64,000 nucleotides of DNA from Aedes albopictus (GCF_035046485.1 NC_085136.1:77889734-77953733); one strand, 5' to 3'; counted from the first letter of the stretch, positions 33,928 to 45,800 are shown. Made by a program: numbers and translations. The notes: generated from the letters alone by a model not told the origin.

Positions 33928-35498
33928 ATGAGTAAACAAATTTCAAAAACAAGTGTAACAGGTAGTAGTGGTGCGATCAACCCCTTCGCAAGAAGCGGGT
34001 TGATGCGGTCTCCAACAAGGAGAAGCGAGGAGTCAGGTGCTGGAAGCTGCTTACGCAGCTCAAGCGTGGGAGCTCCTGTCCACTCCACGGCAAGCCAGCC
34101 GGCGGAGGTTATGGACGGAGCATGGTTGCTGAGGGCCATCAGCCAAGTAGCAGGAAAAGGACGGCCCGCATTGGAGGTAGCTGAGCAGCAGCTTGGCAAA
34201 ATTATCGACTTCGCGACAACTAAGTCGAATATAAGCAAGGACCTGAAAACGGCCTTGCTTCGGCTTAGAGCGTCAGTCGATGAGGCCAAGCAGGAGCACG
34301 CGGTCGCGTTGCTGGCTGCGGCAGCGGCGGAACCCGCAAAGGAGAAAGCGTCTAAGCTTACGCAAACGGAGGCCTTCTCCTTCGCGGGTAGTCCGAAGAG
34401 TGTGGAAGCGAATGCTCGTGACAAACGTGACAAGCATTCGCAGAAGCGGGCGAGGCAGCCGTCAGGTGAGGAGCTGTCTGGCGGTGCCCGCAAGGCCAGG
34501 CACATAATAACCCCGAAAGCCGGTGGTAATGCCGGAAAGTCGGACCCCAGCCAGGGTTCCCGGAAAGCTGGGAAGGGTGGGCCTGAAAAGGCCGGCCCGT
34601 CCCGGAATGATGGGAACAAGGGGTTGCGACCAATGGTGGGCCCTCAGCAGCCACAGAGCAGGGCGATCCAAGGAGAGGACCCTCCTTGGACAAAGGTAGA
34701 GCGGAAGAGGAAGAAGAAGGTGAATCCGCAGGCAGAAGTGCAGGTCGCCAAGCCAGGCGTAGGAAGGCAGGTGCCAGGCGCGAAAAAGGTGACGCTATCG
34801 TCATCAAGACCGAACAGTCGAAATACTCGGACGTCTTGAAGGCGATGAGGTGCGACGCCAAGCTTGAGGGTCTTGGAGCCGACGTACGCAGTATCAGATG
34901 TACTCGTACGGGCGAAATGATCCTGGAGCTTAAGCGCGAGAAGGATCACAAGGGCGCCGCCTACAAGAGGCTGGCAGAAGAGGTCCTTGGTGATGGAGTG
35001 GAGGTGAGGGCTCTTACGCATGAGGCGACTCTGAATGTCAAAGACCTAGACGAGATCACCGAAGCGGAAGAGCTCGTCACGGCACTGCGGCAACAGTGCG
35101 ATGTTCAGGTGGCCGCCACAGCCGTCAGGCTGCGGAAGGGGCCAGCAGGGACACAGATAGCTCTGGCTCAGCTACCTGTGGCGGACGTTTAAAAGTCCGT
35201 TAAAGTAGGGCTGATAAAGGTGGGCTGGTGCGTATGTCCTTTGACATTTCACGAGCCACCAGAGGTTTGCTTTAGGTGTCTGGAACCAGGACACAAGTCG
35301 TGGGACTGTAAAGGCCCTGACAGGCGCAAACTGTGTCGGCGATGCGGCGCTGAAGGTCATAAGGCCCAAAGCTGCACGAGTCCACCCATCTGTATGATCT
35401 GTACCGGGAAAACCTCGAAAAACAGACATACGATGGGTGGTCCAGGGTGCCCGGCCTTTAAGAAAGCCGCAGTGAACAACAAATCACAGTGCAGGTAA
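33928..35498 (+). pseudogene. R1-like LINE ORF1 (nucleic-acid-binding Gag-like protein), broken
   Basis: ORF1 proteins of this group bind element RNA in the ribonucleoprotein. The first frame opens at ATG 33928 (MSKQISKTSV) and is rich in Ala, Lys and Ser. At the A-run 34783-34787 the sequence slips to another frame, where the homologous protein continues (GDAIVIKTEQSKYSDVL...). A TAA at 35190-35192 then interrupts it; the copy at 42.8-47.1 kb has a lysine codon there. After the stop come two CCHC zinc knuckles (CFRCLEPGHKSWDC, CRRCGAEGHKAQSC) and a third C-x2-C pair, ending at TAA 35496-35498. The copy cannot make full ORF1 protein without readthrough and frameshifting. Confidence 0.88.
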
Positions 35499-38470
35499 CG
35501 CAGCTGAACCTGAACCACTGTGATGCGGCTCAGCAACTGCTTTGTCAGGCGGTTTCTGAGTGGGAGACGGATATCGCCATCATTTCGGACCCATACCGAG
35601 TACCCGCCGGCAACGGCAACTGGGCCTCGGATGGGACCAGGAAAATGGCGGCGATATGGACGACGGGTAAATACCCCGTGCAGGAGTTGGTGTCTACTAC
35701 CTATGAGGGCTTCGTGGTCGCCAAAGTAAACGGGGTCTTCTTCTGTAGCTGTTATGCGCCTCCGCGGTGGCCGATCGAGCGGTTCACGCAAATGCTGGAC
35801 CGCTTAACGACCGTACTAACAGGGCGAAGGCCGGTGGTAATAGCGGGTGACTTTAATGCCTGGGCTGTGGAATGGGGAAGCCGTTTCACGAACCAGCGGG
35901 GTCAGATCCTGCTAGAAACACTGGCCATCTTAGATGTCGACTTGGCTAACGTCGGTACCAAGAGTACCTATAGTCGAAACGGAGCGGAGTCAATTATTGA
36001 CGTGACTTTTTGTAGTCCTGGCTTAACAAGTAGTCCGAACTGGAGAGTAGATGATGGCTACACTCACAGCGACCACCTGGCGGTTCGCTACAGTATCGAC
36101 TACAACAACAGCAGACAGCGGATAGAAGAAGAGGCGGCTAGGCCAAGGCCAAGCCCTCGTAGGTGGAAGACATCATACTTCGACGAAGAGGTATTTAGGG
36201 AAGCGCTCCGCCGTGAGCGAAGCAAAATCGGTTTAGACGGCGACGAGCTGGTAGCGGTGCTCTCACGTGCGTGTGATGCGACCATGCCTAGGCGAGTCCA
36301 CCCTAGAAATGGGAGGCCACCGGCTTACTGGTGGACCGACGCGATTGCGGACCTGCGCCGCGCCTGCCTAAGGGCTAGGCGGCGGATGCAGCGAGCACGA
36401 TCAGAGGAAGAGCGAAACGAACGGCGGGTGGTGTTCGCCGCTGCAAAAGCCGCGCTCAAGACCGAGATAAGAGCAAGCAAAAAGGCCTGCTTTGAGGGTC
36501 TCTGTCAGAGTGCCAATACGAACCCGTGGGGTGACGCCTACAGGATCGTTATGGCCAAGACGAGAGGTGTGATGGCTCCTACAGAGCAATCTCCAGAGAT
36601 GTTGGAGGGGATCATTGGAGGACTTTTTCCGCGTCATGATCCTAGTCCTTGGCCTCCTTTCGTAGGACAGCCGGGGACTGGGGCTGGCGATGAGGAGAGG
36701 GTCACCGATGTGGAACTTGCGGGGATAGCTAAATCCCTTAGCGTAGGTAAGGCCCCAGGTCCGGACGGAGTTCCGAACCTGGCCTTAAAAATAGCTATTG
36801 CAGAGGCTCCCGAGATGTTCAGGTCTGCTATGCAGAAATGCCTGGACGAGGGAGTTTTCCCAGAAGCTTGGAAGAGGCAGAGCCTGGTACTATTGCCAAA
36901 GGCGGGGAAACCACCCGGAGACCCGTCGGCATATAGACCAATATGCTTGATTGACACGGCGGGGAAGGTGCTCGAAAAGATCATCCTCAATAGAATGTTG
37001 CGGTTCACTGAGGGCGCAAATGGTCTTTCGAGCAACCAGTATGGCTTCCGGAAGGGGAGGTCCACCGTAGACGCTATCTTGTCGGTTACAAAAACCGCCG
37101 AGAAAGCACTCGAGCCTAAGAGGAGGGGAATTCGCTTCTGCGGGGTAGTGACTCTGGATGTAAGGAATGCATTTAATAGCGCCAGCTGGGCTGCTATTGC
37201 CGATGCGCTCTTGCGTCTGGGGATACCGGAGTACTTGTACAAGATTCTCGGAAGCTACTTTCAGAATCGCGTACTAGTATACGACACGGAGGTGGGTCGG
37301 AAGTGCTTTCACATAACCTCAGGAGTCTCGCAAGGTTCCATCCTGGGTCCGGTGTTATGGAATGTCATGTACGACGAGGTGTTGAGGTTGGAGTACCCAG
37401 TGGGAGTGGTGATTGTCGGATTTGCCGACGACATTACGCTCGAAGTCTACGGTGAAACGATCGAGGAGGTGAAGTTGACTACCGACCACTCGATCAAGGT
37501 TGTGGAGGCGTGGATGCGGTCCAGAAAACTGGAGCTGGCTCACCACAAGACAGAGGTGACGGTTGTTAACAACATGCAGTCGGCGCAGCAGACGGAGATC
37601 AGTGTAGGAGAGTGCACTATCCTGTCGAAGCGCTCTGTCAAGCACTTGGGCGTGATGATCGACGACAAGCTTACCTTCGGTAGCCACGTCGATTATGCCT
37701 GTAAAAGAGCCTCCACAGCTATTGCGGCACTGTCCCGGATGATGTCCAATAGCTCAGCGGTGTACGCCAGTAAGCGCAAGCTTCTGGCTAGTGTTGCTAC
37801 GTCCATACTAAGGTATGGCGGCCCGGCGTGGGGTACCGCGCTAAGTACTGAATGCTACCGACGGAAGCTGGAAAGTACTTACAGGCTTATGTGTCTGAGG
37901 GTTGCAAGCGCGTACCGTACCGTGTCACACGACGCTCTCTGTGTCATTACTGGTATGGATCCTATCAGCATTCTTATCAGTGAGGACATGGAGTGCTTCG
38001 AAATGCGCGGCACAAGAGGCATACGCAAGACTGTCAGGATGGCCTCTATGGTCAAATGGCAGCGCGCGTGGGACAGTTCCACCAAAGGAAGGTGGACCCA
38101 TAGGTTGATACCGAGGGTAGATAGTTGGATTAATAGGCGCCATGGGGAAGTTTCATTCCACCTGACACAGGTTCTTACAGGTCATGGTTGCTTCCGACAG
38201 TATCTACACCGTTTCGGGCATGCGGATTCTCCCGAATGCCCGGTGTGCAATGGTTTAGAGGAAACGGCGGAATACGTTTTGTTCGTGTGCCCGCGTTTTC
38301 GCACAATGCGTGACCGCATGCTTGCCACATGCGGGGAGGACACAACTCCGGACAACTTGGTCCAGAGAATGTGTAGGGATGAGATTAGCTGGAATGCCGT
38401 TTCAACGGCTATCACCCACATCGTCTGGGAGCTACAAAGGAGGTGGCGCGTGGACTCGGAGAATGGCTAG
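35489..38470 (+). CDS. R1-like LINE ORF2: endonuclease, reverse transcriptase, C-terminal zinc site
   Basis: Intact frame of about 993 codons. It encodes the enzyme that nicks target DNA and reverse-transcribes the element RNA at the nick. An N-terminal AP-type endonuclease starts QVTQLNLNHC, with GDFNAW at D121 and SDH at D195/H196. The reverse transcriptase has APGPDGVPN, FRKGRSTVDAI, SQGSILGPVLWN and the catalytic FADD (residues 645-648). A C-terminal C-x2-C...H...C site begins at C917. No ATG lies at the start: the frame opens at 35462 after a TAA and overlaps the end of ORF1 by 37 nt, and the listed start is GTG. The first in-frame Met lies about 50 codons in, beyond conserved endonuclease residues. 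Translation presumably depends on ORF1 (frameshift or reinitiation). Confidence 0.93.
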   Translation: MQVTQLNLNHCDAAQQLLCQAVSEWETDIAIISDPYRVPAGNGNWASDGTRKMAAIWTTGKYPVQELVSTTYEGFVVAKVNGVFFCSCYAPPRWPIERFTQMLDRLTTVLTGRRPVVIAGDFNAWAVEWGSRFTNQRGQILLETLAILDVDLANVGTKSTYSRNGAESIIDVTFCSPGLTSSPNWRVDDGYTHSDHLAVRYSIDYNNSRQRIEEEAARPRPSPRRWKTSYFDEEVFREALRRERSKIGLDGDELVAVLSRACDATMPRRVHPRNGRPPAYWWTDAIADLRRACLRARRRMQRARSEEERNERRVVFAAAKAALKTEIRASKKACFEGLCQSANTNPWGDAYRIVMAKTRGVMAPTEQSPEMLEGIIGGLFPRHDPSPWPPFVGQPGTGAGDEERVTDVELAGIAKSLSVGKAPGPDGVPNLALKIAIAEAPEMFRSAMQKCLDEGVFPEAWKRQSLVLLPKAGKPPGDPSAYRPICLIDTAGKVLEKIILNRMLRFTEGANGLSSNQYGFRKGRSTVDAILSVTKTAEKALEPKRRGIRFCGVVTLDVRNAFNSASWAAIADALLRLGIPEYLYKILGSYFQNRVLVYDTEVGRKCFHITSGVSQGSILGPVLWNVMYDEVLRLEYPVGVVIVGFADDITLEVYGETIEEVKLTTDHSIKVVEAWMRSRKLELAHHKTEVTVVNNMQSAQQTEISVGECTILSKRSVKHLGVMIDDKLTFGSHVDYACKRASTAIAALSRMMSNSSAVYASKRKLLASVATSILRYGGPAWGTALSTECYRRKLESTYRLMCLRVASAYRTVSHDALCVITGMDPISILISEDMECFEMRGTRGIRKTVRMASMVKWQRAWDSSTKGRWTHRLIPRVDSWINRRHGEVSFHLTQVLTGHGCFRQYLHRFGHADSPECPVCNGLEETAEYVLFVCPRFRTMRDRMLATCGEDTTPDNLVQRMCRDEISWNAVSTAITHIVWELQRRWRVDSENG

Positions 38471-38920
38471 TCCAGATGCAGTACAAGAGGTGGTCCAGGG
38501 GTTCGAAGTCGGCTTCGTAGGTCATACCGGTGCCCTGCGGTCGAGATCGACCCTTACAGCGATTAAGTGGCCGCGGAGAGGAAGTCCCGGTAGCGGTGCT
38601 GTCGTGGCGTCAGTCTACTGGGTTGGATCTGAGCCCGCGGTTGGAAAGGGGTCCCCGGCAAGGGTCGGGGTAGGTGAGACCCTGCTGTCTGCAACCTACG
38701 GATGCATCTGATAGGGCCTGAAGGGTAGTAATACCCTTCCTTTGCGGGCAGGTCAGATCGGGTTGCATGTGGGCATCAGTTCTTGATGTCCGCTCAGCAG
38801 TAGGGCGCGGGCGGGGTTGACCCTGCCCGCCTTCCGAGGACAAAGGGAGTGTTAGGGTGTCTGATGAGCAGGTTTATCCCCCTATGGTTTAGAAGGAAAA
38901 AAAAAAAAAAAAAAAAAAAA
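38471..38920 (+). other. 3' UTR and poly-A tail of the R1-like LINE
   Basis: Conserved among the copies at 27.6, 30.5 and 42.8 kb. Contains a G/C-rich segment near 38790-38850 and ends with CCCCCTATGGTTTAGAAGG before 24 A. Confidence 0.85.
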
Positions 38921-39470
38921 GACCCCATGTAACGCACATGAGACCTTCGGAAACACCCAAAAACGAACCTGTAACCTTCCTTTGTTCTTCTCTGTAAACA
39001 CCCCTTGGTCACCGTTACAATAGTTCCCGTCATTATTGAATATTCTTATGCACAATATTGGTTCTGAGTAGCTTTCCCTCTTTTTATGCAGGGCATATAA
39101 GAAGGTGCATAAATTAAAAGTGCATAAAAATTATATGCATAAAAAGAGGTTTTAGTGTACTCCCTTTGAGCCCCTGAGACCATTCGAAACGCTTTTGAAA
39201 CTCTTCAAATTGCTCCTGGGTATACTACGCCCCGGAGGGCCCATGGGTCCTCCTGAAACCCCGTGTGACAACCAGTAACCCCCTGGCACCGACTGAGACT
39301 ACCTTGGGCCCCTGCGACCCCCCTGAAAGCATTCGGGACCCTCTGAAATGTTGAGATCCCTCTAAACCTCCTTAGGCACCCTACAATCTTCCTGAAACGC
39401 CTCTGAGACCTCTATAAATGCCCCTTAGACCCCCTGAAACGCCCGTGGCATCTTCATTAACTTCCTTTCA
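38921..39470. repeat. Continuation of the CCTGAAAC-type minisatellite with AT-rich edge
   Basis: Resumes the array cut by the LINE. An AT-rich GCATAAA segment (about 39045-39160) includes CTCTTTTTATGC and, inverted, GCATAAAAAGAGG, i.e. a short TIR-like pair. Further C-rich repeats follow to about 39450. Confidence 0.75.
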
Positions 39471-39479
39471 TCGTGCTTG

Positions 39480-40880
39480 CTACGCTCCACGCCTTCTTGT
39501 ACCAACCGGATCAGTCACAAACACCAGCTTTGCAGCGATGTAGTCTGGCATTCTTGCAACATACCCTGCCCACCGTATCCTTCTGGCTTTGGCTATCTTC
39601 TGGATACTGGGTTCGCCGCAAAGTGCTGCGAGCTCGTGTTTCATCCTTCTTCGCCACATACCGTTCTCCTGCACACCACCGTCTTTAGCACGCGTCGCTG
39701 GAAAACTCCGAGTGCTTGCAGGTCCTCCTCGAGCATGGTCCATGTTTCGTAGTGTCCGTAGAGGACCACCGGTCTTATTAGCGTTTTGTACATGGTGCAT
39801 TTGGTGCGTGGGTGAATCTTTTTCGACCGCAGTTTCCTCTGGAGCCCGTAGTAGGCCCGACTTCTGCTGATGATGCACCTCCGGATTTCACGGCTCACGT
39901 TGTTGTCAGCCGTCAGTAAGGATCCGAGGTTGACGAATTCCTCCACCACCTCGAAGTTATCCCTGTCTATCGTCACATTACTACCTAGACAGGCCCGGTC
40001 GTATTCGGTTTCGCCTGCCAGCATATACTTTGTTTTGGACGCATTCGCCAAAAATCCGACCTTTGCTGCTTCGCGTTTCAGGCAGGTGTACAGTTCTGCC
40101 ACCATTCCAAATGTTCTGGCAATAATGTCCATGTCGTCCGCAAAGCACACAAATTGACCGGATTTTGTGAAAATCGTTCCCCGGCTGTTGAGCCCGGCTC
40201 TTCGCATCACACCTTCCAGAGCGATGTTGAAGAGTAGGCATGAGAGACCTTGTCGCAGTCCCCGGCGAGATTAGAATAAACTGGATAGTTCACCCAAAAT
40301 CCTTACGCAGTTTTGTACACCACCCACCGTTACTTTAATCAGTCTAGTCAGCTTCCCAGGAAAGCCGTTTTCGTTCATGATTTTCCATAGTTCTGAGCGG
40401 TCGATACTGTCGTATGCCGCTTTGAAGTCGATGAACAGGTGTTGCGTTGGGACCTGGTGTTCACGCCATTTCTGGAGGATTTGCCGTACCGTGAAGAACT
40501 TGTCCGTTGTCGGTTAGCTGTCGATAAAGCAGGTTTGATAACTTCCCACGAATTCGTTTTAGGTGACAGACGACGGAAGATGATGTGGGATAGCACTTGG
40601 TAGACAGCACAGCATTCAAAATAGTGATCGCCCTGAAGTTCTCACATTCCAAATGGTCGCCTTTCTTGTGAATAGGGCAGATTACCCCTTCCTTCCACTC
40701 CTCCGGTAGCTGTTCGGTTTCCCAGATCCTGACTATCAGCCGATGCACACAGGTGGGCCCATCTTGAAGAGCGCAGCTGCGATATCAGCTGCTTTGTTGG
40801 TTTTGAGCTGGTAAATGGCACCCTTAACTTCCTTCAGCGTAGGAGTTGGCACATTTTCTGTGCATATGCTGAGGCGACAT
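39480..40880 (-). pseudogene. LINE family B reverse transcriptase remnant
   Basis: Minus-strand RT pieces from right to left: RIWETEQLPEEWKEGVICPI and KKGDHLECENFRAITILN (near 40620-40740), a damaged central block, FADDMDIIART (near 40130), ASKTKYMLAGE (near 40020), EFVNLGSLL, SRAYYGLQRKL, and a C-terminal block ending RRIRWAGYVARMPDYIAAK (near 39530). Frameshifts and stops separate them, and part of the palm region is missing. It belongs with the remnants at 48.9-51.0 and 58.2 kb and is distinct from the R1-like family. The clade was not assigned. Confidence 0.85.
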
Positions 40881-42811
40881 CTGGTTGCATCAATCGTTCA
40901 AGGTTGTACCGTTGCGGTCACCGATACCGGACATTTTCGATGCCAAATCAGCGGTCCTTCTGTAGATCGGCGGCCATCTGGGAGCTCCCAGTGAATTTGA
41001 GAGATCGGCAGTCCTACGTACCAAGTTTTCAATCGCATGACTGGGTCACTAAGCTGGACACAGACCTCCTACTTCCCACGAGGACCATAGTGCACAGTTG
41101 AGCTTATAGTCCTTCTCTGGCACTCAGACTTCGACCAGCCACCCCTAACATGGGGGGATCAGATGCTGTTGTAAACCGCTCCTCCTGGAGAACAGACGCT
41201 CCGGTTTGCTGAAGCGACTTTCTCTCAGCCTACGACGAAAGCTGCCACTGCGGTTAGTTATCCCATCATCTTTAAGGTGGCTCACAGCCCGGTCAATGCC
41301 TCGCGGAGGTAGAGATAGGAGTTGCTGTGCAGAAGCTTATGTATCTCAATGAGATCTGAATCACACAAAATACCCAGCCTTTAAAGCCTGTAACGTACCC
41401 GTTAGTCCATCCCTGAGTGTTTTCGGCCCCAGTCCTTTCCTTGCTACGCTATATTTTTACAATCTTATTGAACTTTAACCCAGAGTAGAGTATCTCACAA
41501 CCACCCCATCAATTCGGAAATGTACCTAATCCGCACATTTGGTTTTAGCAAATATTTGATGTAATAAGTGAAGTTTATTGACATGCGGTGCGGTTATGAC
41601 AGTAGTGCGCAGAAGCAGCAGCAGCATCCAAATCGTGTCTCTGTTGAATCAACTGACTTAATGATACCCCACAAAAAATAATTTATTCACATGTGCGTGC
41701 GACTTTCTTCGGAGTCTTCTTCGTCGGCTATCAGTAACCGCGAGAGGCTGCTGCCTGAACGGTGTTGCGTGACAGACCGTCAACATACCGTAATACCACA
41801 ACCCATAAATTTATGTCATTCCTTCACCAGCCCCCGAAAAAGGAACTGCTAGCGGTTGGTCAGCAGCACCGCCCGCCGCGTGTGCAACCCACGACCACCC
41901 CTCCGCTAGGTAATACTTTCGTAATACTTTTACCCGACCGCAGGCACCTGTCCCATTCCTGTCCACATACCCACAATCAGCAGAGCGGATTTGAACTCCT
42001 TCGATTCCGAGGGATTGATGTTACGACGAGAGAGGTGTCGAAATTTTGCGCCATGGTTCAAAATCGAAAGTGCAACCTGTTTCAAATCATATCTTGAAAG
42101 GTGATAATAATATCTGTCTACCTACCTGCATGTATGTATTTTCATTTGGTTTTACGGCAAACGAACGTTGAGGGAGGTTGGCCGTGCATTTCCGTAAACA
42201 AATCTATTGTATCATCTTCGAATGCACACATCTCGATGAAATCGCGTTGAAGGTCCATTCCGCACTGATGAAGATGGTTGACATAAGGTGACTGACATTG
42301 GATAATCAAGGTTTTGTTATGTAAGTTATCTGCTAGCCTAAGGTTCAGGGGCTTTATGAACTAAGCAGCCAGTTAAATGTTGCCCTTCAGTTTTCAGGCA
42401 GCCTAATTGTTGGCCTAATCTTCAAGTATTTATCCAAACTTGAAAGTAGTAGAGAATAGGATTAGTAGAATTCGTAAGGTTTTGTTGTATAGCTTTCAAA
42501 ATAACTTTTAACGGAATTTTCTCCGAATGAATGCAGTAGCTTCACTAATACCGCGTTATTTCATTACTTTCCTTACTACTTCCTTACTTTGAGTAGTATT
42601 AAAGTCATCGAAAAAGGCTAATAAAAGTTAATTCTGACTTCACGGGTTTTGCCACTGCATTACTTGCCTCAAGTTTCTCGTGGTCCTGCCTGGCCGCCAT
42701 CATTGACTTATGACGTCTAATATGACCTCAATGCCAATATTAGACTTTGGGGACGCAAAGTCAATGAAGGAGACAAACTACTGCGCAGCCATCACAGAGG
42801 GCCCCTTCCCC
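40881..42811. other. No gene recognised (1.9 kb)
   Basis: The first ~500 bp has coding-like composition but no motif I recognise, and may be upstream sequence of the LINE B remnant or another old element. From 41.4 kb onward it is AT-rich with only short frames. The longest, 41762-42097 plus (111 codons), has no motif. Confidence 0.4.
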
Positions 42812-45800
42812 GAGTCCCTTTGTCCTCGGAAGGCGGGCACTCCTGCTTCTAACTGCAAGTATCAAGAACTGATACCGCGTACACAGCGCTTTGACCTTCC
42901 CGCAAGTAAGGACCTATCACCCAGCACATAGAAGGACGTGCCCGACCGCGGGCTTGGATCCAACTCAGTAGACCGACACCAAGAAAGCGACGCTACCAGA
43001 TGTTCTCCCGCGGCCACTTGATCGCTGTAAGTGTCGATTTCGACCGCAGGGCACTGGTATGACCTACATAGCCGACTCCGAACCCTTGGACCACCTCTTG
43101 TATAGCGTCCGAGCCATTCTTCGGGTCCATGCGCCACCTTAGTAGCTCAAAGACGATGTGGGTATACCCGTTGAAACGGCATTCCACCCAGACAACCAGG
43201 AATCGCAATTTTCATCGCATATGATGTTATTTTTTGAACTTACTGCGAAGTATCTGGTAAAATCATATAAGAGTGCAAATTAACTTTTATAATGCATGAC
43301 TACATCGTAGTAGACAATATTCCGATGTTTTGTTGCGACGAACTTTGCTTATTCGCAAAAGCGTTCGAGTGAACTCGCAAAGTGTCAATTGAATTCGCAT
43401 AATTGCGTACTGCGATGATTATACGACTTCGCTTGGTGCTCTTCTAATTATGTCAGTTTAACTCGCATTGGTGTACAAACTAAATCGCATAAAAGGGAAA
43501 ATAAACTCGTTCAAATGTACATACAAACTCGCATAAGCTAGAATCGTTAACGTTGGCATATTGCGATGTGATATGTGATAACAATGAAAGAGGTGCTGTT
43601 GGAGTGCCAAAAAGTTAAAAGAAAGTGAAAAGTCATCATTATGGTTACAAAACAAGTAACAAAGTCATCATTTTTGTTTTGTTGACCTAATAATTTACAA
43701 TGGGTGGTGCTAGCAAGAGAGGAGTAGTGGTAACTGTGTGGGAAATCATGCTACATCATTTTGATTTCCAAAGAGCCTGCCGAAAACGTACAGCGCACGG
43801 AAACCAAGTGCATTCCAACAAGCACTGAGGTGAGTTAGAATGTCATGACATTTAATCAGTGTGTTTCATAAGTAGTGTTTGGTGCAAAGTGTGAAGTGCG
43901 GCACGATAATTCAAAGGTTATTAGTTCGATACTTAGGTGACAAGATTTTTTTATTTCAGATATTTTAAGTCGCATAAGGTGCTATATTACGTCGCAATAG
44001 TGCATACCGTACATCGCATAAGATATCGCTTCAAGTCATATAGCGTCATTATTTTCCCGTCAATGCACGTATAGCGCCTCCACTTTTGTACGCATAAGGC
44101 ACTTTTACTGCATCTTATGCGATGTAACTTTACCGTATAAAAGCACGTATAATATGAACATAAACTTCATTATACGTGCAAATTGGTTGTCTGGGCAGCC
44201 AAACTCATCCCTACACATCCTCTGGACAAGATTGTCCGGAGTTGTGTCCTCTCCGCATGTGGCAAGCATGCGGTTACGCATTGTGCGAAAATGCGGACAC
44301 ACGAACAAAACGTTTTCCGCCGTTTCCTCTAAACCAGCACAAACTGGACATTCGGGAAAATCCGCATGGCCGAAACGGTGTAGATACTCTCGGAAGTAAC
44401 CATGACCTGAAAGGATCTTTGTCAGGTGGAATGTAACTTCCCCATGGGGCCTATTAATCTAACTATCTACTCTAGGAATCAACCTACGGGTCCACCTTAG
44501 AGGCCAATCTGGCAGCCCCTGCGTATGCCTCTTGTGCCGCGCATTTCGAAGCACTCTGTCCTCCCCGATTAGGATACCGATAGGCACCATACCAGTGATG
44601 ACGCAGAGCGCGTCGTATGACACGGTACGGTACGTATTCGCAACTCGCAAGGCACATAAGCCTGTAAGTACTTCCCAGCTTACGACGGTAGCATTCAGTA
44701 CTTAGCTCAGTACCCCACGCCGGGCCGCCATACCTTAGTATGGACGTAGCGACACTAGCCAGAAGCTTGCGCTTACTGGCGTACACCGCAGAGCTATTGG
44801 ACATCATCCGGGACAGTGCCAATATAGCTGTGGAGCTCTTTTACAGGCGTAATCAACGTGGCTACCGAAGGTAAGCTTATCGTCGATCATCACGCCCAAG
44901 TGTTTGACGGAGCGTTTCAACATAATAGTGCACTCTCCTACACTGACATCCGTCTGCAAGAGCGCATTGGCAATAGCAGACCAGCTGGCGCTATTAAACG
45001 CATTCCTTACATCCAGAGTCACTACCGCACAGAAACGAAACGTAGATAGCGTCTACGGTGGGCCTCCCCTTCCGGAAGCCGTACTGATTACTCAAAAGAC
45101 CATTTTCGCCCTCGGTGAACCTCAACATTCTTTTCGAGCACCTTTCCCGCCGTGTCTGTCAAGCATATTGGTCTATATGCCGACGGGTCTCCGGGTGGTT
45201 TCCCCGCCTTTGGCAATAGTACCAGGCTCTACCGCTTCCACACCTCTGGGAAAACTCCCTTCGGCCAGACATTTCTGCATAGCAGACCTGAACATCTCGG
45301 GAGCCTCTGCAATAGCTACTTTTAAGGCCAGGTTCGGATCTCCGTCTGGACCTGGGGCCTTACGTACGCTAAGGGACTTTGCTGTCCCCGCAAGTTCCAC
45401 ATCGGTGACCCTCTCCTCATCGCCAGCCCCAGTTTCCGGCTGTCCTACGAAAGGAGGCCAAGGACTAGGATCATGACGCAGAAAAAAGCTCCTCGATGAT
45501 CCCCTTCTACATCTCTGGAGACTGCTCATTAGGAGTCATTACATCTCTCGTTTTGGCCAGCGCGATCCCGTAGGCGTCACCCCACGGGTTCGCATTGGCA
45601 CTCTGACAGCGATCCTCAGAGCAGGCCTTTTTGGTTGCCCTTATTTCAGTCTTCAGTGCGACTTTTGCAGCGGCGAGCACCACCCGCCGTTCGTTTCGCT
45701 CTTTCTGATCGTGCTCGCTACATCCGCCGCCTAGCCCGTAGGTAGGCGTGGGCAGATCCACAATAGCTTGAGTCCACCAGTAAGACGGTGGCCTCCCATT

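Larger units (their letters stand above)
33649..38920 (+). mobile_element. Full-length R1-like LINE (family C)
   Basis: 5272 bp with a 5' UTR (33649-33927), ORF1, ORF2, a 450-bp 3' UTR and 24 A residues (38897-38920), flanked by GACCCCAT. Two-frame organisation, zinc knuckles in ORF1, an AP-type endonuclease and the RT signature PGPDG...LVLLPK suggest the R1 group; the clade is inferred from motifs, not from a tree. Four further copies or fragments lie in the window (19.9, 26.8, 30.5 and 42.8 kb). Confidence 0.93.

Noticed and set aside
34783..34788. Programmed -1 frameshift within LINE ORF1
   Set aside because: The context GCG AAA AAG is not a full slippery heptamer, and a separate in-frame stop at 35190 already shows this ORF1 is decaying. 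A simple indel is likelier.
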